Made by a program: the position numbers and the translations under genes
NCBI GenBank assembly: GCA_050261415.1
Contig: JBLNDG010000096.1
Coordinates: forward strand, 1 to 33,533
DNA length: 33,533 nucleotides
Reading direction: 5' to 3'
From: JBLNDG01 sp050261415
GTDB taxonomy: Bacteria; Bacillota; Clostridia; Lutisporales; Lutisporaceae
Shown here: one piece after another, positions 31,379-33,533 of the stretch
Position numbering within the stretch: position 1 is the first letter of the stretch
How the letters are laid out: each line of letters begins with the position of its first letter
Notes under the pieces: generated by a model
What the model saw: the letters and a program-made list of their open reading frames with translations, nothing else
The model's database searches: none
What the model was told of the DNA's origin: nothing

Positions 31379-31424
31379 GAAAACGTACCATAAAAACATT
31401 TAAATGCTTTTATGGTACGTTTTC
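31379..31424. terminator. Long perfect hairpin over the DUF3343 stop
   Basis: 17-nt arms GAAAACGTACCATAAAA (31379-31395) and TTTTATGGTACGTTTTC (31408-31424), loop of 12 nt. It ends with A and T runs on both sides. The TAA of the DUF3343 gene (31402-31400) is in the loop. Confidence 0.85.
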
Positions 31425-31660
31425 TTGTTGTTTTGCGTTTCTACAAGATAATATCCCTTGACAATCAGCTTTTCATTATCGGCTAATACCCTTATATCAT
31501 CATAATCCGTCCGGTCCATTTTTACTGATAACCCGCAGCTCGCAGTAATTTCTCTGGGCACCGGCATTATATTAATCTTGAAGCCACCATCCTTTACAAC
31601 CTTTTCAAACCGCATGGCATGATGTGTTGAATCGAATACGGCGAGGTAATAATCATTCAT
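31400..31660 (-). CDS. DUF3343 protein (putative Se/S carrier-like)
   Basis: 86-residue protein. The opening NDYYLAVFDSTHHAMRFEK and the SCGLSVK motif (C42) with preceding PVPREITASCG match the DUF3343 family. Those proteins resemble the C-terminal half of YedF and occur near selenium metabolism genes. The cysteine would carry a sulfur or selenium atom. ATG at 31660 with GAGGAGTG 6 nt upstream. Divergent from the LysR gene, 184 bp apart, so probably controlled by it. Confidence 0.85.
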   Translation of the reverse strand: MNDYYLAVFDSTHHAMRFEKVVKDGGFKINIMPVPREITASCGLSVKMDRTDYDDIRVLADNEKLIVKGYYLVETQNNKKTYHKSI

Positions 31661-31844
31661 TGCTTTCACTCCTCTTATAAAATAAAGTTATATTATATAA
31701 TGAATTGACTTTCAATCGATATTATCTATTATTCCAGACTAAACTATTTATAATATCTATATATCTTTGACATCCTGTGTTTTTAAGGTAGTATTTATAG
31801 TGAATATATTTTCCCTTAAAATAATTCCTGATAGGAGTGTTGTT

Positions 31845-32744
31845 ATGGATTTCAGGCAAATTGAAGCATTCGTATATGTTGTACGTCACAAAAGCTTCTC
31901 GAGAGCGGCTGACGCAATATTTCTCACCCAACCTACAATAAGTTCCCATATAAGCTCCCTTGAAAATGAAATGGGAGTAATGTTAATTGACCGCTCCGGC
32001 AAGGAAATAGTACCTACAAAAGCGGGCAAAGTCTTTTATGATTATGCTAACAATCTCATTAATATTAGAGATAATGCCATTTTTACACTCGGAGAATTCT
32101 CAAAAAAAGTAGAAGGCAAAATTGAAATTGCTGCATCCACAGTTCCTGCAGAATATCTTCTCCCTGATCTTATGCTCGGCTTCAGGAAGCTTTACGAAAA
32201 TATCAGCTTTTCCGTTCAGCAGCTTGATTCAAATCAGGTTGTCGAAGAGCTGCTCGAAAAAAACTATGAGCTTGGCATGGTGGGAACAGTAATCGAAAAC
32301 AGCAAGCTGGAGTATCATTATTTGACTGAAGACAGACTGGTCCTTGCCGCACCTAATAATAAAAAGTTCAATTCAATAAAATCCGATACCATACCTTTTG
32401 AGCTGCTGGAAAACGAATGCTTTATATATAGGGAATCAGGCTCAGGCACAAGGCAGGAGTTTGAAAAGATATTTCATAAGAATGGAATTAATCCCGGCAG
32501 TATAAAAATAGCAGCCCAGTTCAACAGCGTAGATGCCATCAAGCAGGCTGTCAGCAAGGGGCTTGGAGTATCAATCATGTCTTTCATCAGCATTGAGGAT
32601 TATGTGAAATTCGGGCAGATCAAAGCATTCAACATAGAAGGCTTCGATTTAAAACGGGGCTTTTACATGGTTACGCACAAGAAACGCCCGCTTTCCCCGG
32701 CTAATTCAGTGTTTCTGAAATATGTTTCAGACTTTTATAAATAA
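31845..32744 (+). CDS. LysR-family regulator, selenium-associated type
   Basis: DNA-binding regulator of about 300 residues. N-terminal winged helix-turn-helix MDFRQIEAFVYVVRHKSFS then AADAIFLTQPTISSHISSLE (about 19-38). The effector domain (about 90-295) has VEGKIEIAASTVPAEYLLP. It resembles LysR proteins found beside yedF and DUF3343 genes and annotated as selenium-metabolism associated; here a DUF3343 gene is divergent. The frame opens at 31767, but ATG 31845 with AGGAGTG 5 nt upstream is right. Its stop is only 4 nt from the convergent membrane protein gene, with no terminator between. Confidence 0.9.
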   Translation: MDFRQIEAFVYVVRHKSFSRAADAIFLTQPTISSHISSLENEMGVMLIDRSGKEIVPTKAGKVFYDYANNLINIRDNAIFTLGEFSKKVEGKIEIAASTVPAEYLLPDLMLGFRKLYENISFSVQQLDSNQVVEELLEKNYELGMVGTVIENSKLEYHYLTEDRLVLAAPNNKKFNSIKSDTIPFELLENECFIYRESGSGTRQEFEKIFHKNGINPGSIKIAAQFNSVDAIKQAVSKGLGVSIMSFISIEDYVKFGQIKAFNIEGFDLKRGFYMVTHKKRPLSPANSVFLKYVSDFYK

Positions 32745-32748
32745 TATA

Positions 32749-33492
32749 TCAAAACCGCTGCTGATACCTGTAACAGCTCAGGGCCAATAGTGTCAATGCC
32801 GGGGTATAGAAAACCCAGATTAGGCTGTTTACTATGAGCCATGCAAAGCCTATGTTCATTATTGCATCAGGTCCTACCAATATATCGCAGCAGTAAAAAC
32901 AAAGCATACCCAAAGCCGTCATTTTTGAATTTATTGCAGGGAATAAGCCCAGTACCCAATTTGCAATTCCGGTCCAAAGAGAAGTTCCCAGAATTAAACC
33001 GTATAGACAGGCTAATGGAATGAACTTATTATTGTTTAGAACAGGATAAAAAATTACAGCTACTGCAGCTAAAGACATTGTTATAACTACTGCGGCCAGC
33101 TTTGGTTTATCTTTCTGTCTGCGGCTTGCATATTTAAGCTTTCCTTTTAATCCTTTTCCGTTTCTTATGATAAGAATAGTCTGGCATACTGCGAAAAGGC
33201 CAATGCCAATATCAAATCTATTAAGGAAAAATGCCAGCTCTCCAAAGCAAACCGCAATAAAAACAGGCTTCATCAACCTGCTGTCCCTTGCTTCAAAACC
33301 GTCCTTACCTGCTGCCCAAGCTATTGCAGCAGCTAAAACAACCGTAATCCTTTTTAATATATAGCTTGTATCTATTCCGTAGTAATATTTCAAGCCGAAG
33401 AAACGTGAAAAATCCAGTACCGCAAACCAAATGTACAGAATTAAAATTAAATATATGCAAATATGTATTAGCAGCTTCTTTCCTTTTGACAT
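32749..33492 (-). CDS. Multi-pass membrane protein, possibly YhhN-like
   Basis: About 247 residues with some eight hydrophobic segments. The LMKPVFIAVCFGELAFFL stretch and later GMLCFYCCDILVGPD resemble the KP...GD and SD motifs of the YhhN/TMEM86 (lysoplasmalogenase) family, with a glutamate where an aspartate is usual. The assignment is tentative; function unknown. The frame starts with a TTG at 33504, but the ATG at 33492 follows GGAG by 6 nt. Upstream sequence to the window edge (33505-33533) holds nothing recognisable. Confidence 0.6.
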   Translation of the reverse strand: MSKGKKLLIHICIYLILILYIWFAVLDFSRFFGLKYYYGIDTSYILKRITVVLAAAIAWAAGKDGFEARDSRLMKPVFIAVCFGELAFFLNRFDIGIGLFAVCQTILIIRNGKGLKGKLKYASRRQKDKPKLAAVVITMSLAAVAVIFYPVLNNNKFIPLACLYGLILGTSLWTGIANWVLGLFPAINSKMTALGMLCFYCCDILVGPDAIMNIGFAWLIVNSLIWVFYTPALTLLALSCYRYQQRF

Positions 33493-33533
33493 ATTGTTCT
33501 CCAATTTTCTCTTATAGTCATTAGTAGTTTTCA

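Overview
The window is about 33.5 kb of chromosome from an anaerobic, endospore-forming clostridium-type Firmicute. Evidence: a 16S rRNA 5' end of Firmicute type; the sporulation sigma-F operon (spoIIAA-spoIIAB-sigF); a spoVAC-AD-AEb-AEa operon in the short clostridial form; yunB; AT-rich sigma-A promoters; strong GGAGG ribosome sites; and anaerobic enzymes (indolepyruvate:ferredoxin oxidoreductase, phosphate butyryltransferase, a molybdopterin oxidoreductase). The species cannot be fixed from the sequence alone; a cellulolytic-clostridia (cluster III-like) relative is only a guess. Most of the window is ordinary housekeeping and sporulation content.

Layout. 1-535: start of a 16S gene on the minus strand, its leader, and an unidentified structured element. 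535-2170: a solitary large serine recombinase with a small overlapping ORF. 2247-4143: DNA polymerase IV and yunB (minus). 4421-6805: a class A penicillin-binding protein (plus) with a Thr-Pro tail. 6815-9741: the spoVA operon (minus), led by two small unrecognised ORFs. 9788-10207: a gene-free, heavily folded interval containing a repeat that recurs at 18.7 kb. 10244-11854: the spoIIA operon behind a clear sigma-H promoter. 12067-17156: a plus-strand block with a UgtP-like glycosyltransferase, speE, an Orn/Lys/Arg decarboxylase (speA type) behind an attenuator-like leader, and asparaginase. 17227-20532: minus-strand tmk, mtnP, ribosomal protein L25/Ctc and two poorly known proteins. 20594-24662: a UvrD-type helicase fused translationally to the end of a molybdopterin oxidoreductase gene. 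24724-28073: ptb-iorA-iorB. 28129-31284: LUD-domain protein, glnA and an LCP-family protein. 31400-32744: a DUF3343 protein divergent from a LysR regulator resembling the selenium-associated group. 32749-33492: a membrane protein.

How genes fit together. SpeA and SpeE belong to polyamine synthesis, and MtnP nearby would recycle the methylthioadenosine made by SpeE; agmatinase and SAM decarboxylase are not in the window. Ptb with IorAB fits oxidative fermentation of amino-acid-derived 2-oxoacids to acyl-CoA and acyl-phosphate. SpoIIAB/SpoIIAA control sigma-F, and the SpoVA proteins act later, loading dipicolinate into the forespore.

The points most worth following are the repeat pair at 9819-10207 and 18708-18836 (same place after stop codons, exactly 260 bp different), the folded insert in the first copy, the structured element with competing stems at 412-502, the terminator inside the speA leader, a sigma-F/sigma-B-like promoter in front of L25/ctc, and the two small ORFs that head the spoVA operon. 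No CRISPR array, prophage, transposase or tRNA gene was seen.
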